Assembly: GCA_002435835.1 (NCBI GenBank)
Contig: DIVM01000044.1
Span: forward strand, 1-6,966
Origin: Firmicutes bacterium UBA6132
GTDB lineage: Bacteria > Bacillota_A > Clostridia > Tissierellales > Sedimentibacteraceae
Reading direction: 5' to 3'
Length of the DNA: 6,966 nt
The notes under the pieces are model-generated. The model made no database searches. It was not told the origin of the DNA and was given only the letters and a program-made list of their open reading frames with translations. Numbering within the stretch: position 1 is the stretch's first letter; every line of letters starts with the position of its first letter. Shown in pieces: positions 1-6,681 of this stretch. A program made the position numbers and the translations under genes.

Positions 1-1
1 A

Positions 2-49
2 ATTAAAATTAAATATTGGCTGACTCTTTTGAAGGGTAAGGTTAAATAG
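2..49 (+). CDS. 3' end of an upstream gene, product unknown (partial)
   Basis: This is the only forward frame open from the window edge through the first 45 bases. It encodes about 15 residues (IKIKYWLTLLKGKVK) and ends at a TAG directly abutting the ATG of the next gene. The tail is basic with a short hydrophobic patch. That would suit the C-terminus of a glycosyltransferase or a membrane protein, but it is too short to assign. The head-to-tail junction and the same strand suggest the polysaccharide operon begins upstream of this window. The fragment could also be chance open frame, since only 15 codons are visible. The Shine-Dalgarno of the next gene lies inside these last codons. Confidence 0.5.
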   Translation: MKIKYWLTLLKGKVK

Positions 50-970
50 ATGATAGATATTTTATTAGCATCATGTAATGGGGAAAAATATATTGCAGAA
101 CAGATTGATTCGATATTAAATCAATCATTTAAGGATTGGTATTTATTTATTAAAGATGATTGTTCAACTGATGATACTATAAAGATTATATTAGAATATG
201 AAAAAAAATATAAAGATAAAATACAAGTAATACTATCAGACAAATCTTCTGGTTCAGCCAAAAATAATTTTTTTAGTTTACTTCAATACTCAAAAAATGA
301 TTATATTATGATGTCAGATCAAGATGATGTTTGGCTACCGGATAAAATAGAATTAACTTTAAAAAAAATGATAGATTCTGAGAAAAAATATTTAAATCTT
401 CCAATCTTAGTTCATAGTGACTTAATAGTTGTTGATGAAAATCTTAATATAATTAATAATTCTTTCTTTAAATTACAAAATTTTGATAGTAACAGAGATA
501 AATTAAATAATTTGTTAGTTCAAAATATAGTAACAGGGTGCACAGTAATGATTAATAGAAACCTTTTAAATTTTATTCGAATAATTCCAAAACGTGCAAT
601 AATGCATGATTGGTGGATGGCGCTAATAGCATCAGCGGTTGGAATGATTATTTATATTGAATCACCGACAATTCTTTACAGACAACATGGTAATAACTGT
701 GTCGGAGCGAAAGATGCTAAAAGCTTAAGTTATATTCTAACAATGTTAAATAAAGGGTATGCTATAAAAAAAGCATTAAATGATACTTATTCACAATCTG
801 ACGAATTGTTGACAACAATCAATATTATTGATGAAAAAAATAGAAGTATAATAAAACATTACTCATCATTAAATAATTCAAATAAGTTAAATAAATTAAA
901 AATTTTTATTAATTATAATATTTGGAAAAATGGATTTATAAAAATAATTGGTCAAATTTTATTTTGTTAA
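50..970 (+). CDS. Family 2 glycosyltransferase, rhamnosyltransferase-like
   Basis: A 306-residue GT-A fold glycosyltransferase that probably transfers a sugar from a nucleotide donor to a growing lipid-linked glycan on the cytoplasmic side of the membrane. The N-terminus (ILLASCNGEKYIAEQIDSIL) is the typical GT2 opening. An acidic pair follows at D37-D38 (KDDCSTDD), and the DxD-type metal/nucleotide motif is SDQDDVW at 89-95. The signatures NIVTGCTVMINR (159-170), HDWW (186-189) and YRQHGNN (210-216) are shared with the GT2 subgroup that includes RfbG/RgpB-like rhamnosyltransferases. The dTDP-rhamnose genes next door make L-rhamnose a likely donor, but donor, acceptor and linkage are inference. 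Residues 230-306 are a lysine/asparagine-rich tail with no motif I recognise. The ATG at 50 follows the upstream stop directly and is served by AAGG at 38-41 (8 bases) or AGGG at 33-36. The gene looks complete and is very AT-rich, more so than the rfb genes. Confidence 0.88.
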   Translation: MIDILLASCNGEKYIAEQIDSILNQSFKDWYLFIKDDCSTDDTIKIILEYEKKYKDKIQVILSDKSSGSAKNNFFSLLQYSKNDYIMMSDQDDVWLPDKIELTLKKMIDSEKKYLNLPILVHSDLIVVDENLNIINNSFFKLQNFDSNRDKLNNLLVQNIVTGCTVMINRNLLNFIRIIPKRAIMHDWWMALIASAVGMIIYIESPTILYRQHGNNCVGAKDAKSLSYILTMLNKGYAIKKALNDTYSQSDELLTTINIIDEKNRSIIKHYSSLNNSNKLNKLKIFINYNIWKNGFIKIIGQILFC

Positions 971-972
971 TT

Positions 973-1000
973 TTAACATTAATAGTACAATTTATATTAT
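973..1000 (+). promoter_or_regulatory. Candidate promoter, TTAACA / TATTAT
   Basis: A -35-like TTAACA (973-978) is separated by 16 bases from a -10-like TATTAT (995-1000); each matches the sigma-70/sigma-A consensus at 5 of 6 positions. It lies in the 93-base gap before rfbD. The -35 hexamer also forms one arm of the imperfect palindrome TGTTAA-TT-TTAACA (965-978), which overlaps the stop of the preceding gene. In sequence this AT-rich such matches arise easily by chance, so it is only a candidate and competes with the one at 1005-1032. Confidence 0.25.
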
Positions 1001-1004
1001 ATGA

Positions 1005-1032
1005 TTTTCATTATTATCTGTAATGATATACT
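1005..1032 (+). promoter_or_regulatory. Candidate extended -10 promoter for rfbDACB
   Basis: TATACT at 1027-1032 (5 of 6 to the -10 consensus) is preceded by TGA at 1024-1026, giving an extended -10 (TGn-TATACT). A weak -35 TTTTCA (1005-1010, 4 of 6) sits 16 bases upstream of it. Transcription would start near 1039-1040 and leave a leader of about 25 bases carrying the rfbD Shine-Dalgarno. The site falls in the longest gap in the window, just before the nucleotide-sugar genes, which is where an internal promoter would make sense. The AT background means it is not proven. Confidence 0.35.
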
Positions 1033-1053
1033 AATTTTCTTTTATTAAAGAAT

Positions 1054-1059
1054 GAGGTG
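1054..1059 (+). promoter_or_regulatory. Ribosome binding site GAGGTG that sets the rfbD start
   Basis: GAGGTG ends 4 bases before the ATG at 1064. The alternative in-frame ATG at 1052 overlaps this site and would have no comparable Shine-Dalgarno upstream. It would also add four residues (MRCR) ahead of the family's usual opening, a hydrophobic strand leading into the glycine-rich loop. The 1064 start is therefore preferred. Confidence 0.7.
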
Positions 1060-1063
1060 CCGT

Positions 1064-1918
1064 ATGCAAAAAATTCTTATAACGGGTTCTAATGGTCAAC
1101 TTGGATTAGAACTGCAAGCTAAGTTAAAATATAATTACGACTTGTTACTTACTGATAGGACAACCCTTGATATTACTAAATTTGATGAAACATTAAAATT
1201 TATTAGTGAACACAAGCCAAATATTATAATAAACTGTGCGGCTTTCACTGCAGTAGATTTGTGCGAAGAACAAAAAACTGCAGCATATAAAGCAAATGCT
1301 ATTGGACCTAAAAATCTTGCTATTGCTGCAAACCGTACAGGTTCAAAATTGGTTCATATATCTACGGATTATGTCTTTGATGGTATAGGAATTAAGAATA
1401 GTATAGGCAATATTAGACCGTATTATGAAGATGACAAAACCAATCCTCAGAGTATATATGGCAAAACGAAACTTGCAGGTGAACAATTTGTAATAGAGAA
1501 TACAGACTTGTTTTTTATTATAAGAACTGCTTGGTTATATGGTGAGAATAAAAACTTTGTAAGAACTATGATTAATTTATCCGAAATTACTGATACAGTT
1601 AAAGTTGTAAATGACCAAATTGGAAGTCCCACGAGTGTTTTAGAACTATCTAATATGATTGAAAAACTTATTCAAACTGATGAGTATGGACTTTATCATG
1701 GAACATGTGAAGGGTGTTGCAGCTGGTATGATTTAACCTGTGAGATATATAAGTGTATGAAAATAAATACACACGTAATTCCTGTAACAACTGAAGAATT
1801 TCCACGTCCTGCTAAAAGACCAAAATATTCAGTATTAGAAAATAGAAAATTAAATGAATTAGAAATATATAAATTTAAAAATTGGCAGGATGCCCTCAAA
1901 GAATATTTAAAAATCTAA
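1064..1918 (+). CDS. rfbD: dTDP-4-dehydrorhamnose reductase (RmlD/RfbD)
   Basis: Last enzyme of dTDP-L-rhamnose synthesis: it reduces dTDP-4-keto-L-rhamnose with NAD(P)H in the cytoplasm. The 284-residue protein is an SDR-type Rossmann reductase. It shows the nucleotide loop GSNGQLG (8-14), NCAAFTAVD (57-65), the strand STDYVFDG (100-107) ending in the serine/threonine-aspartate signature, and the catalytic Y132-xxx-K136 pair in [17 protein letters not shown] (154-160) and [15 protein letters not shown] (244-258) are typical RmlD substrate-side motifs, the latter in the form common in clostridia. The length is normal and no key residue is missing. It is the first gene of a compact rfbDACB set, 93 bases after the preceding glycosyltransferase and 22 bases before rfbA. 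The start at 1064 was chosen over 1052 because of the GAGGTG site. Confidence 0.95.
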   Translation: MQKILITGSNGQLGLELQAKLKYNYDLLLTDRTTLDITKFDETLKFISEHKPNIIINCAAFTAVDLCEEQKTAAYKANAIGPKNLAIAANRTGSKLVHISTDYVFDGIGIKNSIGNIRPYYEDDKTNPQSIYGKTKLAGEQFVIENTDLFFIIRTAWLYGENKNFVRTMINLSEITDTVKVVNDQIGSPTSVLELSNMIEKLIQTDEYGLYHGTCEGCCSWYDLTCEIYKCMKINTHVIPVTTEEFPRPAKRPKYSVLENRKLNELEIYKFKNWQDALKEYLKI

Positions 1919-1940
1919 AATATCTAAAAGGAGTTTTAAA

Positions 1941-2810
1941 ATGAAAGGAATTATATTAGCTGGAGGATCAGGAACTCGTCTCTTTCCAGTAACAAAACCA
2001 ATATGTAAACAACTATTGCCTGTTTACGATAAACCAATGATTTATTATCCATTATCAACTCTAATGTTGGCTGGAATAAGAGATATATTGATAATTTCGA
2101 CAGAAATTGATACTCCAAGTTTTCAAAGGTTATTTGAAGATGGTAGCAAATTAGGATTAAATATAACATATGCAATTCAAAAAGAGCCTAATGGTTTGGC
2201 AGAGGCTTTTATAATAGGAGAGAAATTTGTAGGCAATGATAATGTCTCATTGGTTCTCGGCGATAATATTTTTCATGGAAGCGGTTTTATTCAGACCCTT
2301 ACAAATGCAGTACGAAATCTTAATGGTGCAGTTATTTTTGGCTACTATGTAAAAGACCCAACAGCGTACGGAGTAGTTGAATTTAATGAATATGGTCAAG
2401 TTATATCTATAGAAGAAAAACCGAAAAATCCAAAATCAAACTACGCAGTACCAGGTTTATATTTTTATGATAATGATGTTATAGAAATAGCCAAAAACAT
2501 AAAGCCATCTGCAAGAGGAGAATTAGAAATAACAACTGTAAATGATGAATATTTAAAAAGAGGCAAGTTAAGTGTAGGTTTATTTGGAAGGGGTATGGCC
2601 TGGTTAGACACAGGGACCCATGATAGTCTACTTGAAGCAAGTAATTTTGTTGAAACAATTCAAAAAAGGCAGGGATTATACATTGCTTGTATCGAAGAAA
2701 TATCATATAGAAAAGGATATATAACACAAGATCAGTTATATGAAATTGCACAACCTCTTTTAAAAACCTCATATGGGCAATACTTAATCGATATATTGAA
2801 TGAAAAATAA
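1941..2810 (+). CDS. rfbA: Glucose-1-phosphate thymidylyltransferase (RmlA/RfbA)
   Basis: First enzyme of the pathway: glucose-1-phosphate plus dTTP gives dTDP-glucose and pyrophosphate. The 289 residues match the usual length of about 290. The nucleotidyltransferase signature LAGGSGTRL (6-14) is followed by [17 protein letters not shown] (23-39). Next come the nucleotide-side GLAEAF (85-90), LGDNIFHG (106-113) with metal-binding D108, YGVVEF (143-148) and EEKP (158-161) with the conserved lysine K160. [15 protein letters not shown] (191-205) and WLDTGTH (221-227) with D223, the second predicted metal ligand, complete the set. Numbered roles are assigned by family analogy. AAAGGAG at 1927-1933, 7 bases before the ATG, is the strongest Shine-Dalgarno here. 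dTDP or dTDP-rhamnose feedback inhibition is known in the family but cannot be read from this sequence. Confidence 0.97.
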   Translation: MKGIILAGGSGTRLFPVTKPICKQLLPVYDKPMIYYPLSTLMLAGIRDILIISTEIDTPSFQRLFEDGSKLGLNITYAIQKEPNGLAEAFIIGEKFVGNDNVSLVLGDNIFHGSGFIQTLTNAVRNLNGAVIFGYYVKDPTAYGVVEFNEYGQVISIEEKPKNPKSNYAVPGLYFYDNDVIEIAKNIKPSARGELEITTVNDEYLKRGKLSVGLFGRGMAWLDTGTHDSLLEASNFVETIQKRQGLYIACIEEISYRKGYITQDQLYEIAQPLLKTSYGQYLIDILNEK

Positions 2811-2825
2811 TATGAAAAGGATAGA

Positions 2826-3395
2826 ATGAATGTGATTGTAGGTAATTTTAATTTTATAGAAACAGAAATTCAAGGAGTTTTTATTATAGAATCTGATAAA
2901 TTTGAAGACCGCAGAGGCTATTTTCAAGAAACTTATCATTATGAAAACTTTAAAAAGGCAGGTTTGGATATGATTTTTGTCCAAGACAATGAATCCAAAT
3001 CAAGTAAAGGTGTATTAAGAGGGCTTCATTTTCAAACAAAATGTTCACAGGGTAAACTGATTAGAGTTTTAGAAGGTGAAATATTTGATGTTGCCGTTGA
3101 TATAAGAAAAGACAGTAAAAGCTTTGGAAAATGGATTGGTGCTACTTTATCTTCAAAAAATAAAAAAATGCTTTATATACCAGATGGTTTTGCCCATGGA
3201 TTTTTAGTTATGTCAGAAGAAGCAACAATATCATATAAATGTACAAATTTTTATAATAAGGAATATGAAGATGGAATTATTTGGAATGACAGAGAATTGA
3301 ATATTCAATGGCCAATTAATTTAGTAGACGATGTAATTTTATCAGATAAAGATTTAAAATTACAATCTTTTAAAGAATATAGGAGTGTGTTATGA
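2826..3395 (+). CDS. rfbC: dTDP-4-dehydrorhamnose 3,5-epimerase (RmlC/RfbC)
   Basis: Converts dTDP-4-keto-6-deoxy-D-glucose to dTDP-4-keto-L-rhamnose by double epimerisation at C3 and C5; it needs no cofactor. The 189-residue protein is a cupin. Visible motifs are RRGYFQETY (29-37), VLRGLHFQ (63-70) with the predicted catalytic base H68, QGKLIRVLEGEIFDVAVDIR (75-94) with K77, YIPDGFAHGF (117-126), and SYKCTNFY (136-143) with Y137 as the likely catalytic tyrosine. It closes with WND and QWP near 153-163. H68 and K77 are nine residues apart, one fewer than in the HxQxPPxAQxK form of many Gram-negative enzymes; this shorter loop is what I recall from clostridial relatives. The ATG at 2826 follows AGGA (2818-2821) by 4 bases. 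A nearer ATG at 2812 runs into a stop after five codons. It overlaps rfbB by 4 bases. Confidence 0.96.
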   Translation: MNVIVGNFNFIETEIQGVFIIESDKFEDRRGYFQETYHYENFKKAGLDMIFVQDNESKSSKGVLRGLHFQTKCSQGKLIRVLEGEIFDVAVDIRKDSKSFGKWIGATLSSKNKKMLYIPDGFAHGFLVMSEEATISYKCTNFYNKEYEDGIIWNDRELNIQWPINLVDDVILSDKDLKLQSFKEYRSVL

Positions 3396-4465
3396 AAAAT
3401 GTTTTGGTAACAGGTGGAGCAGGATTCATTGGAAGTAATTTCATAAAGTTTATATTAGATAAAGACAATGATTATTACATTGTAAATCTTGATTTGCTAA
3501 CATATGCCGGAAATTTAGAAAATTTAAAAGAAATAGAAAATAATTGTAATTATAAATTTATAAAAGGTGATGTTAAAGATAAAGGATTAGTAGATAAGAT
3601 ATTTAAAGAATATGATATTGATACTGTTGTTAATTTAGCAGCAGAATCACACGTAGACAGAAGCATTGAAGAACCTGAAATATTCCTAATGACTAATATT
3701 TATGGAACACAAGTATTATTAGAGGCGGCAAAAAATAATTGGAATATAAGACCTCAAGATAAATATTGCAGGGAATATAAGAGTGGCGTTAAGTATTTAC
3801 AAGTTTCAACTGATGAAGTATATGGTGCTCTTGGTAAAACAGGAATGTTTACTGAGAATACTCTATTATCGCCTAACAGCCCATACTCTGCATCAAAAAC
3901 ATCTGCAGATATGTTTGTAAGGGCTTATCATGAAACATTTGGTATGCCTATAAATATAACAAGATGTTCTAATAATTATGGACCTTATCAGTTTCCTGAA
4001 AAATTAATACCGCTTATAATTAATAATTGTTTAAATGATAAAGATTTGCCCGTTTATGGTGATGGTATGCAAATAAGAGATTGGCTGCATGTTAAGGACC
4101 ATTGTTCGGCAATTTATACAGTTCTACTTAATGGAAAGGTAGGAGAAGTATACAATGTAGGCGGAAATAATGAAAAGGCCAATATAGAAATAGTTAAGTT
4201 AATTATTAATAATTTAAATAAATCAGATGATTTAATCAAGTATGTACAAGATCGACCTGGTCATGATAGAAGATACGCTATTGATAATACTAAAATAACA
4301 ACTGAATTAGGCTGGTCACCTGAATATACATTTGAAAAGGGCATGAATGAAACAATAAATTGGTATTTAAATAATATTGAGTGGGTAAATAAAATTACTT
4401 CAGGGGATTATATAAAATATTATAACGAAATGTATATAGGATTACAATCAAATGATAAAAATTGA
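3392..4465 (+). CDS. rfbB: dTDP-glucose 4,6-dehydratase (RmlB/RfbB)
   Basis: Makes dTDP-4-keto-6-deoxy-D-glucose from dTDP-glucose using tightly bound NAD, and so supplies both the rhamnose branch and probably the amino-sugar branch downstream. The 357 residues form an extended SDR Rossmann fold. GGAGFIGS (8-15) is the NAD loop, NLDLLTYAGNL (32-42) holds D34 for the ribose, NLAAESHVDRSI is at 81-92, and the dehydratase-specific T140-D141-E142 lies in STDEVYG. The catalytic Y165-xxx-K169 is in SPYSASKT, followed by RCSNNYGPYQFPEKLIP (191-207) and YGDGMQIRDWLHV. A loop insert at about 116-133 precedes STDEVYG; similar inserts are common in firmicute relatives. The start is linked to the rfbC stop by an ATGA overlap and has AGGAG at 3381-3385, 6 bases upstream. 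The 3' end overlaps the next gene by 14 bases. Confidence 0.97.
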   Translation: MKNVLVTGGAGFIGSNFIKFILDKDNDYYIVNLDLLTYAGNLENLKEIENNCNYKFIKGDVKDKGLVDKIFKEYDIDTVVNLAAESHVDRSIEEPEIFLMTNIYGTQVLLEAAKNNWNIRPQDKYCREYKSGVKYLQVSTDEVYGALGKTGMFTENTLLSPNSPYSASKTSADMFVRAYHETFGMPINITRCSNNYGPYQFPEKLIPLIINNCLNDKDLPVYGDGMQIRDWLHVKDHCSAIYTVLLNGKVGEVYNVGGNNEKANIEIVKLIINNLNKSDDLIKYVQDRPGHDRRYAIDNTKITTELGWSPEYTFEKGMNETINWYLNNIEWVNKITSGDYIKYYNEMYIGLQSNDKN

Positions 4466-5546
4466 GCCTTTGGTTACAGTCATAATACTTTCGTATAATC
4501 ATAAGAAGTTTTTGTCATATGCGATTGATAGTGTTATTAATCAAACATATAAAAATTTAGAAATAATAATAGCAGATGATTGTTCTACGGATAATTCCTT
4601 GCAAATAATTAAAAGTTATAGTGATATAAGAATAAAAATAATATTAAATCAACATAACTTAGGTGCAGCAATCAATCATAATAACGCAATAAAAGAAGCT
4701 AAAGGAGAATATATTGCAATTTTAAATTCAGATGATTATTTTGATTTAGAAAAAATTGAGATGCAAGTCAAATTTTTAGAAGAAAATAAGCAGTACGGTG
4801 CAGTATTTAGTAGAGCATATATAATAAATGAAGATAATGAAGTCATTAATAAAAGTAAGTATTTTGATGTGGAAATATTTGATCAAATTAACAGAGAGAG
4901 AACAGAATGGATTAGAAAGTTTTTCTTTGAACAAAATTGTTTATGCCACCCAAGTGTCTTAATCAGGAAGGAAGTATATTTTAAAACAGAATTATATAAT
5001 CCTTTATTGAAACAGTTACCCGATTTTAAAATGTGGTTAGATATTATTAAAGTTACTAATATTTATATTCTACAGGAAAAACTTGTTTACTTTAGAATAC
5101 TTTCAAAAGCAAAAAATACCAGTTCTATAAAAGGTACCAATGTTATAAGGCATAATAATGAAACGGTTTTAATAATGAAAAGTTATTTTGAAAATTTGAG
5201 TAAACAGGATTTTATCAGTAGTTTTAAAAAAGATTTAATATGTAAAGATGCAGATAGTGATATAGAATTGTCCATTGAACAGGCGTTTTTATATTTAAAG
5301 ATGCAGAATAAACAGAATTTTTTGTATTATTCTTTAGCAATTGAAAGATTGTATAATCTGTTTCTAAATGAGGAAAGCAAAAAAATATTACAAAAAAAAT
5401 ATAAATTCAGTTATAATGATTTTTTTGAACTCACCGGTGTTACCGGGTATACTTCGTTTTCTAAATATGAGAAATATAAAGAAGATGAAATGAGCAATAT
5501 AGATAAGTTAATGTTTATTATAAAAAAAATAAGAAAATATATATAA
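4452..5546 (+). CDS. Family 2 glycosyltransferase
   Basis: A 364-residue protein with a standard GT-A catalytic half and a longer C-terminal part. VTVIILSYNHKKFLSYAIDS (8-27) opens the domain, the acidic pair is D42-D43 (ADDCSTDNS), and the metal/donor motif is LNSDDYF (91-97). HPSVLIRKEVY (166-176) and LPDFKMWLDI (189-198) are typical later motifs of this family, where acidic residues often line the acceptor pocket. Residues from about 228 to 364 are rich in aromatic and charged residues, lack recognisable motifs and have no clear membrane segment. Donor and acceptor cannot be read from sequence; rhamnose or the amino sugar made by the neighbours are reasonable guesses. The ATG lies inside the end of rfbB with a modest AGGA (4438-4441) 10 bases upstream, so translation may be coupled to rfbB. 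It is clearly more AT-rich than rfbA or the aminotransferase. Confidence 0.88.
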   Translation: MIKIEPLVTVIILSYNHKKFLSYAIDSVINQTYKNLEIIIADDCSTDNSLQIIKSYSDIRIKIILNQHNLGAAINHNNAIKEAKGEYIAILNSDDYFDLEKIEMQVKFLEENKQYGAVFSRAYIINEDNEVINKSKYFDVEIFDQINRERTEWIRKFFFEQNCLCHPSVLIRKEVYFKTELYNPLLKQLPDFKMWLDIIKVTNIYILQEKLVYFRILSKAKNTSSIKGTNVIRHNNETVLIMKSYFENLSKQDFISSFKKDLICKDADSDIELSIEQAFLYLKMQNKQNFLYYSLAIERLYNLFLNEESKKILQKKYKFSYNDFFELTGVTGYTSFSKYEKYKEDEMSNIDKLMFIIKKIRKYI

Positions 5547-5550
5547 AGAC

Positions 5551-5556
5551 GAGGTG
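5551..5556 (+). promoter_or_regulatory. Ribosome binding site GAGGTG for the aminotransferase TTG start
   Basis: GAGGTG lies 6 bases before TTG 5563. The in-frame GTG at 5554-5556 is itself part of this Shine-Dalgarno and has nothing comparable upstream, so it is unlikely to be the initiator. The first in-frame ATG at 5578 would be 21 bases from the site, too far. TTG at 5563 is therefore the best start. Confidence 0.7.
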
Positions 5557-5562
5557 AATTAT

Positions 5563-6672
5563 TTGAAAATTTCAAATATGGTAAATGTTACAAGGTCTTC
5601 TTTACCACCATTAGAAGACTATATTAACGAAATAAAACCAATATGGGATAATCATTATTTAACTAATCAAGGACCAATCCACGAAAAATTCAGGACCGAA
5701 TTAAAAGAATATTTGAAAACAGAGGGGATTACATTATTCACAAACGGCCATTTAGCATTAGAAGCAGCACTTAGCACATTGTTTCAAAATGGCGGTGAAA
5801 TAATAACAACGCCATATACATTTGCATCAACAACACATGCAATAGTGAGAAGTGGGTTTAAACCTGTTTTTTGTGATATTAGATTTGATAACTACACCAT
5901 AGATACAAGTAAAATTGAAAGTTTGATAACTAAAAGAACTATAGCAATAATGCCGGTCCATGTATATGGAAATCCTTGTGATGTTTACAGCATAGAAAAA
6001 ATAGCAAAAAAATATAATTTAAAAGTTATTTATGATGCTGCCCATGTATTTGGTGTTGAAATAGACGGAAAATCTATAACTGAGTTTGGAGATATTTCTA
6101 TGCTTTCATTTCACGCTACAAAAGTTTTTCACTCAGTAGAAGGAGGAGCTTTAGCATATAATGAACCTTTATATGAAAAGGAATTAGATCTATTTAAAAA
6201 CTTTGGAATATCAGGTGCCGAGAGTGTAGACAAAGTTGGATTTAATGCTAAAATGAGTGAATTCCATGCTGCAATGGGTGTAGTTAATTTGAAATATATT
6301 GACAATGAAATAGCTAAAAGAGAAAAAGTTTATGAAGAGTATGGACAATTATTAAAAGATATTAAAGGTATTAAAGTACCAAGTTTAGATAATAATGTTA
6401 AACAGAATTATGCATATTATCCTGTTGTAGTTTCGGAAGATTATCCATTAACTAGAGATGAACTTTTTGATAAATTAAAAGATAATAATGTGTTTGCAAG
6501 AAAATATTTTTATCCTTTGATTAATGAATTTAATTGTTATAAAAACACTTATGATTCAAGCGAAACTCCAATAGCTAAATATGTCAGTGATAGGGTAATA
6601 ACATTGCCTATTTATGGTGATCTTGATTTGGATGTTGTACAAGAAATTTGCAAAATTATTAAAAACCTTTAG
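5563..6672 (+). CDS. DegT/DnrJ/EryC1-family PLP-dependent sugar aminotransferase
   Basis: Transfers an amino group, usually from glutamate, to a keto-sugar nucleotide. With the TTG start it has 369 residues, normal for the family. VTRSSLPPLEDY (9-20) and WDNHYLTNQGP (28-38) form the N-terminal part, and FTNGHLALEAAL (59-70) is the PLP-phosphate region. PYTFAST (84-90) and MPVHVYGNPCD (130-140) follow. VIYDAAHVFG (155-164) carries D158, which should pair with the PLP ring nitrogen, and SFHATKVFHSVEGGAL (182-197) carries K187, the Schiff-base lysine. All catalytic features are present. RfbB upstream makes a 4-keto-6-deoxy sugar and an acyltransferase follows after 9 bases. A VioA-type (dTDP-Qui4N) or WecE-type (dTDP-Fuc4N) activity is therefore plausible. 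A 3-amino sugar would need a 3,4-ketoisomerase that is not seen here. The exact substrate is unproven, and a UDP-sugar is also possible. Confidence 0.92.
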   Translation: MKISNMVNVTRSSLPPLEDYINEIKPIWDNHYLTNQGPIHEKFRTELKEYLKTEGITLFTNGHLALEAALSTLFQNGGEIITTPYTFASTTHAIVRSGFKPVFCDIRFDNYTIDTSKIESLITKRTIAIMPVHVYGNPCDVYSIEKIAKKYNLKVIYDAAHVFGVEIDGKSITEFGDISMLSFHATKVFHSVEGGALAYNEPLYEKELDLFKNFGISGAESVDKVGFNAKMSEFHAAMGVVNLKYIDNEIAKREKVYEEYGQLLKDIKGIKVPSLDNNVKQNYAYYPVVVSEDYPLTRDELFDKLKDNNVFARKYFYPLINEFNCYKNTYDSSETPIAKYVSDRVITLPIYGDLDLDVVQEICKIIKNL

Positions 6673-6681
6673 GAGTATACT

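Noticed and set aside
965..978. TGTTAA-TT-TTAACA inverted repeat as a terminator after the first glycosyltransferase
   Set aside because: The stem is only 5-6 A/T-rich pairs with almost no loop, and no T-run follows, so it cannot be a convincing intrinsic terminator.
2812..2829. ATG at 2812 between rfbA and rfbC as a small gene or leader peptide
   Set aside because: It gives only five codons before TGA and no separate binding site; the AAGG inside it serves rfbC.
1447..2984. Several reverse-strand open frames (1447-1632, 1696-1899, 1951-2175, 2479-2772, 2784-2984)
   Set aside because: All lie opposite the well-supported rfbD, rfbA or rfbC genes, have low-complexity hydrophobic translations with no family motifs, and are expected by chance in AT-rich coding DNA.
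153..4585. Shared stretch AGATGATTGTTC in both glycosyltransferase genes as a possible recombination repeat
   Set aside because: It encodes the same conserved acidic motif (DDCSTD) in both proteins; family conservation explains it and the match is too short for homologous exchange.
5432..5455. GC-rich patch with the palindrome CACCGGTG and a repeated ACCGG
   Set aside because: It lies within the second glycosyltransferase coding sequence, is very short, and encodes in-frame residues (LTGVTGY); no regulatory context.
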